Shown here one piece after another: positions 47,590 through 57,367 of a stretch of DNA of 64,000 bases. The notes beneath the pieces are model-generated. The model made no database searches. It was not told the DNA's origin and was given only the letters and a program-made list of their open reading frames with translations. A program made the translations under genes and the position numbers. The DNA lies in the NCBI GenBank assembly GCA_001942185.1, contig MKJV01000087.1:22083-86082 (forward strand). The letters run 5' to 3'. Position 1 is the stretch's first letter. The number at the start of each line of letters is the position of its first letter. The DNA is from Pseudonocardia sp. CNS-004. Its GTDB lineage: Bacteria; Actinomycetota; Actinomycetes; Mycobacteriales; Pseudonocardiaceae.

Positions 47590-47931
47590 TCACTTCGCGG
47601 GAGCGATCACGAGCCGCGCGATCCGGTCGCCGCGGAACTCGAACGTCATGGGGCCGGTGCCGTTGTAGCCGCCTCCGGTGACGGCCAGTGTCGCGACCAC
47701 GCGGGCCGGGTCGTCGGTCCGCTCGAGCCCGACGAGTTCGAAGTGCGACCGGACGCCGATGTTGTCGGTGCTGTTCCACGTCGCGATGCCGTCGTGCCCG
47801 TGGAAGACGCGACCCCAGTCGTCGAGGACGGCGTCGTGGGTGAAGACGTCGACGAACGCGGCGGAGTCGCCGCTGTTCGTCGCGTCGATGAACGCGCGCA
47901 GCGCGGTGGGGACGGGGACGTTCTGGCTCAC
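47590..47931 (-). CDS. NTF2-like/SnoaL family protein
   Basis: Intact 113-residue single-domain protein: ALRAFIDATNSGDSAAFVDVF, HDAVLDDWGRVFHGHDGIATW, HFELVGLERTDDPARVVATLAV and MTFEFRGDRIARLVIA. This fold makes small-molecule isomerases, cyclases or binding proteins. It is convergent with the aldo/keto reductase. Confidence 0.88.
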   Translation of the reverse strand: MSQNVPVPTALRAFIDATNSGDSAAFVDVFTHDAVLDDWGRVFHGHDGIATWNSTDNIGVRSHFELVGLERTDDPARVVATLAVTGGGYNGTGPMTFEFRGDRIARLVIAPAK

Positions 47932-48104
47932 GGCGGCTGCCTCCTCGTTGCCGGTTCCACCCCGAGTATCACCGAGGCGGGGAACTCCTCCTGCAGGGCG
48001 CGTAGCCGCACCCTTTATGTCCGCTTCCTCACGGTTCGGTTAAGGTCGGCCGGCACGCCGGCGCTCCCCGCTGCTCCCTCCGGCGTGCCCGTCGAGGAGG
48101 CAGG

Positions 48105-48937
48105 ATGTCCCGGTTCCCGCGGCGCGTCCGCTGTGCGCTGCTCGGTGCCGTCGCCGTTCTGGTGGCCGGTTGCGCCACCCAGCCGGAGGCGCCGGACCTG
48201 TTCGAGGCACTCCCGGAGCCGTCGCCCGCACCGACGGCCGTGCCCACTCCGCGCATCGACGACGCGCGATCCCGGGGTGGGGCCGGCCGGGCATCCAGCG
48301 AGGACTGGCGCCTCGTGTTCACCGACGAGTTCGACGCACCCGGCTCGATCCGAACGTCTGGAACCGCTACAACTCGGTCGGCGGGTTCGGCAACGGCTTC
48401 CGCAGGCCCGAGGCGATCACCGTGGAGGACGGCAAGCTGCGGATCACCGCACGCGGCAACGTCTCCGGTGGCATGAACCACGAGCGCAGCCAGACCTACG
48501 GGCGGTGGGAGTTCCGCGCCCGCACCGACAAGGGCCGCGGGCGGGGGTCGGCGATCCTGCTCTGGCCCGACTCCCTGGACAAGGAGGCCGACGGCGAGCT
48601 GGACATGATGGAGGTGCCCCGGGAGGACCGGGCCCAGGCCCACTTCGTGATCCACTACTCGGCGCAGAACAAGCTCGCGGGCAACAAGGTGGGCGGCGAC
48701 TTCAGCCAGTGGCACACGTTCGCCATGGACTGGCTGCCCGACCGGATCACCTGGTACGTCGACGGCGTCAAGCAGTTCGAGACCACCGACCGCAACGTCA
48801 TCCCGACCAGCCGGATGCACCTGGCGATGCAGCTCGACATGGGCCCGCACGAGGAGTGGATCCTCGCCGCCGACGAGACCACTCCCGCCGAGGTGAGCCT
48901 CGAGGTCGACTGGGTGCGCGTGTACGCACGCCGGTAG
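48105..48937 (+). CDS. Family 16 glycoside hydrolase lipoprotein (frameshifted)
   Basis: About 277 residues. Signal peptide with lipobox VLVAGC, a Pro-rich linker, then the GH16 jelly roll: WRLVFTDEFDAPG, WNRYNSVGGFGNGFRRPEA, YGRWEFRARTDKGRG, the catalytic ELDMMEVP (nucleophile and acid/base Glu) and WHTFAMDWLPDRITWYVDG. The enzyme should cleave beta-1,3/1,4 glucans or galactans at the cell surface. One missing base near 48347 splits linker from domain. It lies near a sulfatase/GH2/sugar-uptake operon, so a marine-type or sulfated polysaccharide is possible. Confidence 0.88.
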
Positions 48938-49016
48938 CCCGGCGCAGGACATCCGTCTCTCGACGCCGCCGACGGCCCGTGGATACCGTCGCCCCGACCC
49001 CGACGCGGAGGTACCG

Positions 49017-49558
49017 GTGATCGACTGGGCAGACGTGATCCTGGACCCGACGGGCGAGGCCGACGGCGGCGAGGACCGCGGGCTCGCACCTCGGCCCGCC
49101 ACCCTGCACGGGGCGACGCTCGCGCTGCTGGACAACGGCAAGCCGAACGCCGCGTGTTGCTGGAGGAGGTCGGGCGCCAGCTCGCCGAACGGTTCCGCCT
49201 GCAGGACGTGAAGGTGTTCACCAAGGACTACTTCGGCACCCCGGTGGAGCGGACACAGGTCGAGCGCATCGTCGCCACCTGCAGTTTCGCCGTCACGGCC
49301 GTCGGTGATTGAGGCTCCTGCAGCGCGGCCAGTCTGGCCGACGGGATCCTGCTGGAGCGGGCCGGCGTGCCCGCCGTCAGCATCTGCACCGAGCCGTTCC
49401 GCCTCGCGGCCGACGCGATGGCGCGCTCGTACGGCTTCCCCGGGTTCGCCTACGTCGTCACCGAGCACCCGGTGGCCAGCCTGTCGCGGGAGGAGGTGCG
49501 CGAGCGCGTGGCCCTGATGATCCCCCGCATCCTCGGCGTCCTGGGGGTCGTCGAATGA
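49017..49558 (+). CDS. UGSC-family putative selenoprotein with in-frame TGA (also one frameshift)
   Basis: About 180 residues if the TGA at 49310-49312 is read as selenocysteine (residue 99). Upstream of it the frame reads FAVTAVGD, then TGA, then GSCSAASLADGILLERAGVP in the same frame, ending VLGVVE at a second TGA (49556-49558). The D-U-G-S-C context is the name-giving motif of the UGSC (seleno)protein family as I know it. The N-terminal part (GTG 49017 with GGAGG upstream; VILDPTGEADG, TLALLDNGKPNA) joins VLLEEVGRQLAERF after one missing base near 49152. Function is unknown; a redox or detoxifying role is presumed from the Sec and Cys pair. The next gene overlaps it (ATGA). Confidence 0.8.
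49313..49358 (+). promoter_or_regulatory. Putative bacterial SECIS hairpin
   Basis: Directly after the TGA, CGGCC (49326-49330) pairs with GGCCG (49336-49340), leaving apical AGUCU about 19-23 nt downstream of the codon; the E. coli fdhF element has a similar GU-containing loop. An outer stem GCTCC (49314-49318) with GGAGC (49354-49358) is possible. Position and loop fit SelB binding. Confidence 0.55.
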
Positions 49559-50643
49559 CGGCGGACGCCCGCGCGGTCGTGGACGCGCTCGTCGACGCGG
49601 TGGAGTACTGCTACGACCAGGAGTGGACCGACGGGCTCCCGGTCGTGCCGTGCACACCGGAACGCCTCGACGCCTTCCTGGCGCAGACCGACCGCGCACC
49701 CGGCGAGGTGCTGCTGTCCATGCCGCAGATCGGGCGCGAGTGCACGGTGCGGATGGCGGCGCTGAACGCGGCCATGGCCGGCTGCCGCCCGGAGTACCTG
49801 CCGGTCGTGCTCGCGGCCTGGGACTCGCTGCGCGCCGAGGGGTACGTGGGGAAGGGGATCTGGCAGAGCACCACCGGAACCGCACCGTTGATCCTGGTGA
49901 ACGGGCCGGTGCGCGGGGATCTGGGCGTCAACTGCCGGGGCAACGTGTTCGGCTCGGGCTTCCGCGCGAACGCGACGATCGGGCGGGCCATCCGGCTCGC
50001 GGCGATCAACGTGTTCGGGCTCCGGCCGCACGCGCTGGACCAGGCCACCCAGGGCACCCCCGCGAAGTACACCTGCTGCATCGGGGAGAACCAGGAGGAG
50101 AGCCCGTGGCCCGCGTTCCACGAGGAGTTCGGGTTCGGGCCGGACACGAGCACCGTCACGGCCATGACGATGCGCTCGGTCGCCCAGATCGAGGCGCGGC
50201 ACACCTCCGACGGCCCCCAGCTGCTGCGTGACCTGGCCGACACGGTCGCCCGCACGGGCGCGCTGCTGCACCACACGATCTCCACCTGCCTCGTGCTCAG
50301 CCCCGAGCACGCCCACCTCCTGGCCGCGCAGGGCTGGGACAAGCAGGCGATCCGGGAGTTCGTGTTCGACGCGGCACAGCTCACCCGCGCCGACCTCGAC
50401 CGGGTCGGCAAGACCGCGATCTCCCGCACCACGTCCTGGCGGCTGCCTGCCGACCACCCCGAGGCTCTGCCCGACGACCGCATCGACGCGGCCACCGGTG
50501 CCTTCCGGGTGCTCACCGCCGCCGACGCGGTGAAGATCGTGGTGGCGGGCGCGTCGAACTCCGGCGTGTCGGCGGTGGTCGACACGTTCGGCCCGCGAGG
50601 TGGGCGGCCCGAGCTCGCCGAGGTCGTGATGCGAAGCACGTAG
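49555..50643 (+). CDS. Conserved hypothetical protein, UGSC operon partner
   Basis: Intact, 362 residues; I know no function. It opens AVVDALVDAVEYCYDQEWTDGLPVVPCTPERL. Many Cys are spread along conserved-looking blocks: IGRECTVRMAALNAAMAGC, PLILVNGPVRGDLGVNCRGN, GTPAKYTCCIGENQEESPW. The C-terminus has AADAVKIVVAGASNSGVSAVVD. Its ATG overlaps the UGSC stop, so the pair is translationally coupled and probably works together, perhaps as one enzyme. Soluble; no signal peptide seen. Confidence 0.8.
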   Translation: MTADARAVVDALVDAVEYCYDQEWTDGLPVVPCTPERLDAFLAQTDRAPGEVLLSMPQIGRECTVRMAALNAAMAGCRPEYLPVVLAAWDSLRAEGYVGKGIWQSTTGTAPLILVNGPVRGDLGVNCRGNVFGSGFRANATIGRAIRLAAINVFGLRPHALDQATQGTPAKYTCCIGENQEESPWPAFHEEFGFGPDTSTVTAMTMRSVAQIEARHTSDGPQLLRDLADTVARTGALLHHTISTCLVLSPEHAHLLAAQGWDKQAIREFVFDAAQLTRADLDRVGKTAISRTTSWRLPADHPEALPDDRIDAATGAFRVLTAADAVKIVVAGASNSGVSAVVDTFGPRGGRPELAEVVMRST

Positions 50644-50676
50644 GCTCATGGTCACTGACAAAGGAGTTGGTGCGGG

Positions 50677-52316
50677 ATGGGTGGGACGAGACGCGGCCTC
50701 CGGGGCCGGTCGAGAGCGTTCGCCGCCGTTGCGGCCGGGCTGGCCGCCCTCGTGGCGGCCGGCTGCGGGCCGGCACCCGGCGGCGGTCCGGCGGCAGGCG
50801 GCGGCGAGAGCGTCATCCGCACGACGAACCCGTACGGCGGGGACCCGGCGTCCGAGGGCACGCCGAAGAGCGGTGGGGTGCTCGTGATGGGCACCGATCG
50901 GGAGGCCGCCGGGTTCGACACCACCGTCCTGAACACCAACCAGGCGGCCACCGCGATCTACGACTCGCTGCTCAAGCTCGAGGACGGCAAGCCCGAGCCC
51001 TACATGGCCGAGTCGATGGAGTCCCCGGACGGGGGCCGGACCTGGCTCCTCGGCCTGCGCGACGGCGTGCGCTTCTCCGACGGCACGCCGCTGGACGCCC
51101 AGGCCGTCATCGTCAACGTGCAACGGCACGTCGACAAGGCCTCGTCGCCGGGGCACCGGTTCACCGAGCCGATCGAGACGATGCGCGCGGTCGACCCGCT
51201 GACCGTCGAGTTCCGGCTGGACAAGCCGTTCGGCCAGTTCCCGGCGGCGTTCGCCGGCAGCTTCACCGGCGGCAACCTCGGCATGATCATCTCGCCCAGG
51301 GCGTTGCAGCAGTGGGGCGACGAGATCGCGATGCACCCCGTCGGCGCCGGGCCGTTCGTGCTGAGCGACTGGGTGCGGGACTCGCGGATGCAGCTCACCC
51401 GCAACCCGGACTACTGGCAGGCCGGCCTGCCCCGACTGGACGGGCTGGAGTTCCGCCCGCTCCCCGACACCGAGACCCGGTACGCGTCGCTGGAGAACGG
51501 CGACGTCGACCTGATCTTCGGCGGGTACCACACCGAACTGCTCCGCGGGATCGAGAACCCGAACCTGCGCGTGTACTACGGATCGGGGCACGGCGCGGAG
51601 TGGAGCTTCTTCAACTTCCAGCGGCCGCCCTTCGACGACCGCCGGATGCGCGAGGCCTTCATCCGCGCGGTCGACCGCAACGCGCTCGGGGCCACGCAGT
51701 ACCGCGGCCAGTGGGAGCCTGCGGAGGGCTATTTCGGGAACGACAGCGAGTACAACACGCCGGAGGCGGCCGCGGCGTGGCCGACCTACGACCCGGAGCG
51801 GGCCCGCGAGCTGGTGCAGGAGTACGTGGCCGACGGCGGGAGCGCCACGATCGAGTACAAGACGACGAACGCCCCCAACCGCGTGGCGTTCGCGGAGTTC
51901 CTGCAGGCCCAGATGGCGGCTGTCGGCATCACCCTCGAGCCGGTGTTCTACGACCTGGCGCAGTACTCGTCGGAGGTCGTGCTGAGCGGGGACTTCCAGG
52001 TCGGGGCAACGTCGGTGGGCCGGTCGACGCTCCGTACCCGGCCGCGTCGAACGTGTTCCACAGCGGCGGCAGCCAGAACTACGGCAAGTACTCCAACCCC
52101 GAGGTGGACGCCGCGCTCGACCAGGCCGCCGCGAGCCTGGACGAGGCCGAGCGCACCCGGCTCTACCAGCGGGTGCAGCTGCTCACCAACCAGGACCTCG
52201 TGGAGAGCTACTACAGCCGCGGGTACCTCTCGACCGTGGCGAAGCCGGAGGTCAAGGGCGTGGTCCGGTACCTCACGCGGGACATGTTCTTCGCGACCAC
52301 GTGGCTCGACCGCTGA
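50677..52316 (+). CDS. ABC substrate-binding lipoprotein, peptide type (frameshifted)
   Basis: About 546 residues of the family 5 (DppA/OppA) type. Lipoprotein signal LAALVAAGC, then NPYGGDPASEGTPKSGGVLVMGTD-like start of the domain, LLGLRDGVRFSDGTPLDAQ, HPVGAGPFVLSDWVRD and a C-terminus with GKYSNPEVDAALDQAA. One missing base near 52013. It begins 33 nt after the UGSC partner gene with AAGGAG upstream, so it is likely in that operon; no permease or ATPase follows, as the next genes are convergent. Confidence 0.87.
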
Positions 52317-52322
52317 TCGGGG

Positions 52323-54142
52323 TCAACCGCCGGCCCGGCGGCGGTTCGCCTCGACGTCCTCGCGCGGGACCGCCTTCGCCGGGCGGGTGAGGATCTCCCG
52401 GAGCACGGGGACGGGCAGCTTGGGCTCGCGGTCCTCGGTGAGCAGACCGTTGCGCTCCTGCTCGGTGTCGGTGAGCTGCGTGTAGCAGAACCCGGCCAGC
52501 TCCGGGTTGTCGAGCACGGCGTCGACGAGCCCGCGCAGCCGCTCGGTCAGCTCCTCCGCCGACCCCACGGTGCCGTAGCCGAACCACTTCTCCCCGGCGG
52601 CGGGGGCGTAGCTCAGCCCGCCGAACTCGGTGAGCACCACCGGCAGGCCGCGTTCGACGGGGTCAGCGAGCACCACCTTCTTCCGCCCGGGCCAGCGGTC
52701 GGACAGCACCCGGGCAACGGCGTCGGCACCCGCGTAGCGCTCGCGGAGGGACTCCGGGTGCGGGGCGTAGTCGTGCACGCCGAGTATGTCGGTGTCGGTG
52801 ATCTCCCAGCCGTCGTTGGAGATCACCGGGCGGGAGCCGTCGAGGCTCTTGGTGAGGTGGTAGAGCGCGGTGGGGAGGTGGCGCTGCTCGGCGACCTCGG
52901 CCAGGTGCCACACGCCCCAGCTCTCGTTCATCGGCACCCAGGTGACGACGCACGGGTGGCTGCGGTCGCGCCGCACGACCTCCATCCACTCGCGCACGAT
53001 CCGCTCCACGGTGCGCGGGGCGAACTCGAACGCGCTGGGCATCTCGTCCCACACCAGCAGACCGATGCGGTCGCACCAGGCCAGGAACCGCGGGTCCTCC
53101 ACCTTCTGGTGGATCCGGATCCCGTTGAAGCCCAGCTCCTTGATCAGTTCGGCTTCCCGGCGCAGCGCGTCGCGTCCGGGGCAGCGAGGTGCGACTGCGG
53201 CCAGTAGCCCTGCTCCAGCGCGAGCCGCAGGAACATCGGCTGCCCGTTGAGCAGGAACCGGCCGTCCCGCACGCCGGTGCTGCGGAAGCCGAAGTAGGAG
53301 CCGACGCGGTCGAAGGCGGCACCCCCCTCGTCCAGCACCTCGACATCGGCCTCGATCAGCGTCGGGCGCTCCGGCGACCACAGCAGCCTGCCGTGGTGCA
53401 TGTCGTGGCGCGCTGCCGGGATGCTCATGGCGAAGCGGGAGTGCGCGTCGCGGATCCGCACCGTGTGCTCGGCGAGCTCCTCATCGCCCAGGCAGAGGCG
53501 GACCCGCAGCCGCACCGGCCGGTCCGGGCGCCGGGACAGTGCCACCTCGCAGGCGACCACGGCGCCCGGGACGTCCGGCGTCCAGTGCAGCTCGACGACG
53601 TGCAGGTCGGGCACGACCTCCGCCCACACCGGCTGCCAGATCCCGGTGGTGCGCTTGTAGAAGATGCCGTGCGGCTCGTCGAGCCAGTCCTGCTTGCCGC
53701 GGGGCTGGGTGACGTCGTCGGCGTGGTCCTCGGCGCGGACGACGACCAGCTGCGTGGGCCCGTCCACCAGCGCGTCGGTGACGTCGAACGAGAACGGCGT
53801 GTGCCCGCCGGAGTGCCCGCCGACGTGCACACCGTTGACCCAGACCTGCGCGGTGTGGTCGACCGCGCCGAAGTGCAGCAGGACCCGCTGCCCCGGACCA
53901 GGGGTTGCGAGCTCGACGTCGCGGCGGTACCAGGCGACCGGCCGCGGGCTCGGATCGCCGATCCCGGACAGCTCCGACTCGTAGGGGTAGGGCACCGTGA
54001 TCGTCCGGTCGAACGGCTCCTGCGCCGTCGCCCAGCCCGCGCCGCACCCGGCGTCGGCGTCGTCGAAGGCGAAGCGCCACTCCCCGCACAGGTCCAGCCA
54101 CTCCGGCCGGACGAGCTGGGGACGCGGGTACTGCTCGTGCAC
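52323..54142 (-). CDS. Family 2 glycoside hydrolase (beta-galactosidase/beta-glucuronidase type, frameshifted)
   Basis: About 606 residues. N-terminal sugar-binding domain (PRPQLVRPEWLDLCGEW, VLLHFGAVDHTAQVWVNG, GGHTPFSFDVTDAL), immunoglobulin-like middle, and C-terminal TIM barrel with acid/base Glu in VPMNESWGVW and nucleophile Glu in VLTEFGGLSY. A missing base near 53175 joins AAPDA to DALRREAELIKELG. No secretion signal, so it acts on imported oligosaccharides. I prefer GTG 54142 (GGAG five bases upstream); GTG 54157, overlapping the sulfatase stop, is the alternative. Confidence 0.88.
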
Positions 54143-54153
54143 GTTCTCTCCGT

Positions 54154-55580
54154 TCACCAGTGGGCCAGCCGGGGCCGGCTGCGGTCCTCGACGCCCACGA
54201 GGACGTCGATCAGCAGTTCCTGCAGCTCGACCCGGATGTCGCGGTGCGCGGGGTCCGCCCACCGGTTGACGAGCTCGTCGGGGTCGGACTCCAGGTCGTA
54301 GAGCTCGCCGGTGCGTCCGCGGGTGCTCGCCGGCGCGCCGTGGTGCACGACGAGCTTCCAGCGGTCGTGGCGCAACATCGTGGCGTGGACCGGCGGGTCG
54401 TAGGCGTGCCCGCTGTCGCGGTACTGGCACAGCGCCCAGTCCCGCCACGCGGTGTCCTCGCCGGTGAGCAGCCCGCGCAGGCTCGCGCCCTGGTGGCGGC
54501 CCGATGGCGCGACGCCCGCGAGGTCGAGGAAGGTCGGTGCCAGGTCGACCCACTGCACCAGCTCGGTGCGCCGGGCGGGCGCGAACCGGCCGGGCCCGCG
54601 CACGATCAGCGGCACGCGGACGGCGCAGTCGTAGTGGAACGGGCCCTTGAGCATCAGCTGGTGGTCGCCGAGCATCTCCCCGTGGTCGCTGGTGAACACC
54701 ACGACGGTGTCGTCGGCGAGCCCCTCGGCATCGAGGGCGTCGAGGATCCGGCCCACCTCGGCGTCGACGAGCGTGACCATCGCGTAGTACGCGGCGCGGA
54801 CCTCGTCGAGCTCATCGCCGGTGTACTCGGCGAAGCCGCGTGCGTGGCCCGCGTAGGAACTCTTCGAGGCCTCGGTGAAGATCGGGGGCTGGGACTCCAG
54901 CTCGCCCTCGGCACCCACACGGGGCGGCAGCGCCGCCGCGTCGTAGCGCTCGCGGTACTCCGGCGGCGCGCCGAACCCGTGGTGCGGGTCGAAGAAGTTC
55001 GCGACGAGGAAGAACGGTTCCCCGGCCCGGCGCCCGGTGCGCAGGAACTCGATCGTCTCGTCGGCGATCCAACGGCTGTAGTGGGCCTCGGTGGGCAGTT
55101 CGTCCCAGCCGACCGCACCGGCGCGCGCCCGCGCGTACAGGTCGGGGTGCGCCGCACGCAGCCAGCGGTGGTAGGCGTTCTCCGACGACCCCGGGTAGGG
55201 GTCGTGGGCCCACCGGAACACCCGGAACCCGTCGTCGAGGCGCGGCTCGGAGCGTCCGGCGAAGCACGCACCGAGGTGGAACTTGCCGACCAGGCCGCAG
55301 TCGTACCCGCTGCCGCGAGCAGCTTCGTGAACATCTCCGCACCGGGGTCGATGTCGACGCCGTTGGCGTGCAGGCCGTGCGAGGAGACGTAGCGCCCGGT
55401 CATCAGCGACGCCCGCGACGGCGCGCAGACCGGGTTCTGCACGTAGCAGTTCTCGAACAGCACACCCTCGGCGGCGAGGCGGTCCAGGTTCGGTGTGGCG
55501 ATGTGCGGGTTGCCCGACGCCCCCAGCGCGTCGAAGCGCTGCTGGTCGGTGCAGATCAGGAGGATGTTCGGGCGACTCAC
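54154..55580 (-). CDS. Type I sulfatase (frameshifted)
   Basis: About 475 residues, alkaline-phosphatase superfamily. The start RPNILLICTDQQRFDALG holds metal ligands; NPVCAPSRASLMTGRY contains CxPSR, whose Cys becomes formylglycine; VVVFTSDHGEMLGDHQLMLKG and GELYDLESDPDELVN are typical C-terminal landmarks. One missing base near 55313. No signal peptide is seen, so it probably removes sulfate from imported sugars in the cytoplasm. The GTG start overlaps the permease stop. Confidence 0.9.
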
Positions 55581-56453
55581 GACTTCACGGCTCCGGCGAT
55601 CCCTTCGAAGAAGTAGCGCTGCAGGAACAGGAACAGGGCGACGATCGGGAGCAGGGACAGCGTCGCTGCGGCCGCCATGCCCGGCCAGTCCACGGAGTTC
55701 TCCCCGACGAACGCCTGCATCCCGACGGCGAGGGTCCGCAGGTCCGGGCGGCTGAAGGTGAACACGAGCGGGAGCAGGAACGCGTTCCAGGTCGCCAGGA
55801 ACGTCAGCACGACGACGGTGGCCGTCACCGGCCCGGCCAGCGGCAGCATCACGCGGAAGAACACCGTGCCGAAGCCTGCCCCGTCGATCACGGCGGCCTC
55901 CTCCAGCTCGCGGGGGATACCGCGGAAGTAGCCCATGTACAGCAGCACCGCCGCGACGTGCCCGCCACCGGCCAGGGCGATGACCATGCCGGTCAGCGAG
56001 TTGAGCAGGCCCAGGCGCTGGGTGAGCTCGACGACCGGGATGATCGTGTACCCGGCGGCACGAACAGCGTGCCGACCAGCACCGCCACCACGAACCTGCG
56101 TCCCAGGAACGAATAGCGGGCCAGCACGTAGCCGGCCATCGCACACCGGACCACGACGATCGCCACCGTGAACGCCGTGACCAGGATCGTGTTGAGCATG
56201 TACGTGCCGAAGTCCGCGTCCACCCAGGCGCGGGCGTAGTTCTCCCAGCGGAACGCCTCGGGCAGCAGCGAAAGGCCCGCGCTGAAGACCTCCAGCTGGC
56301 CCTTCACCGACGCCGAGAGCACCCATACGAAGGGGTAGATCCACACCGCCGCGAAGCCGACCAGCAGCAACGTGGCCAGCCACAGCAGCGGCTGCGCCGG
56401 GTGCGGCCGCGCTGGGTACGACCGCGCTGGGGCCGAACATCGGTGGTGGTCAT
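55577..56453 (-). CDS. Sugar ABC permease, MalG type (two frameshifts)
   Basis: About 292 residues. The N-terminal MTTTDVRPQRGRTQRGRT is in one frame, the first helices (LLVGFAAVWIYPFVWVLSASV, MAGYVLARYSFLGRR) in a second, and the C-terminal two-thirds (YTIIPVVELTQRLGLLNS, the EAA loop RELEEAAVIDGAGFGTVFFR) in a third. Missing bases near 56390 and 56056 explain this. The ATG overlaps the stop of the MalF-type gene. Confidence 0.87.
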
Positions 56454-57367
56454 GCGTCCCCTCCGGCTGCGCGTCGCGCCGCCCGCACCCCGGCCAGCTG
56501 CCCGATCCCGACGACCAGCAGGACCAGGCCCAGCACCACCGCGGCGGCGGAGGCGATCCCGAGCTCGGGGACGGTGGCGGCGAACGCCCAGCGGTAGATG
56601 TAGAGCTCGATGACCTCGGTGGCGTAGAACGGGCCGCCGCCCGTCATGGTCATCACCAGGTCGAAGATCTGCAGGTTCTGCTCGATCGTCAGCAGCGTGA
56701 TGATGACGAAGAACGGGATCAACATCGGCACCGTCACGTGCCGGAAGGACTGCCATCCCGACGCGCCGTCCACCTGGGCGGCCTCGAGCACGTCGCGCGG
56801 CACGGTCTGCAGCGCGGCCAGCCAGTAGATCATCGTGACGCCCACCCACTTCCAGGTGTGCACGGCCATCACCGTCCAGAGCGCGGCGTCCGGTGAGCCG
56901 AGGAAGTCCACCCCGGGGACGCCCCCGCCCTGCAACACCTCGGCCACCGGGCCGTCGGAGGGGTCGAAGACGAACTGCATGACCACGCCGACGATGGCCG
57001 TCGTCGTCACCACCGGCAGGAAGAAGGCCGTGCGGAACAGCCGCTGGAACGGCAGCCGCGGGTGGTTGAGCAGCAGCGCGATCGCGAGGCCCAGCACCAC
57101 CCGCAGCGGGACGGTGACGACCATGAACAGCATCGTGATCCCGAACGAGTTCCAGAACAGCGGGTCCGCGAGCACGTCGCGGTAGTTCTGCAGGCCGACG
57201 AACGTCTTCTCGCCCTCGAACCCGCTCCAGGACAGGAACGAGTACCACCAGCTCGCGGCGATCGGCCACAGCGTGAAGAGGCCGTAGAGCACGGCCGTCG
57301 GGAGCAGGAAGAGGTAGGGCCAGCGGGCCTGCCGCAGCCGGCCGCCCTCGTGGGGCACGGTGGTCAT
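56450..57367 (-). CDS. Sugar ABC permease, MalF type
   Basis: Intact 305-residue permease with six membrane segments: YLFLLPTAVLYGLFTLWPIA, the FVGLQNYRDVLADPLFWNS motif of MalF-like proteins, and the EAA loop VPRDVLEAAQVDGASGWQSFR. Partner of the MalG-type permease. An MsmK-type ATPase is not in the window, as is common for actinobacterial sugar transporters that share one ATPase. Confidence 0.93.
   Translation of the reverse strand: MTTVPHEGGRLRQARWPYLFLLPTAVLYGLFTLWPIAASWWYSFLSWSGFEGEKTFVGLQNYRDVLADPLFWNSFGITMLFMVVTVPLRVVLGLAIALLLNHPRLPFQRLFRTAFFLPVVTTTAIVGVVMQFVFDPSDGPVAEVLQGGGVPGVDFLGSPDAALWTVMAVHTWKWVGVTMIYWLAALQTVPRDVLEAAQVDGASGWQSFRHVTVPMLIPFFVIITLLTIEQNLQIFDLVMTMTGGGPFYATEVIELYIYRWAFAATVPELGIASAAAVVLGLVLLVVGIGQLAGVRAARRAAGGDA

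Noticed and set aside
49301..49320. TGA at 49310 as a true stop or an indel artefact
   Set aside because: Both sides are in the same frame and form the D-U-G-S-C motif, so neither an indel nor a natural stop is the simplest reading.
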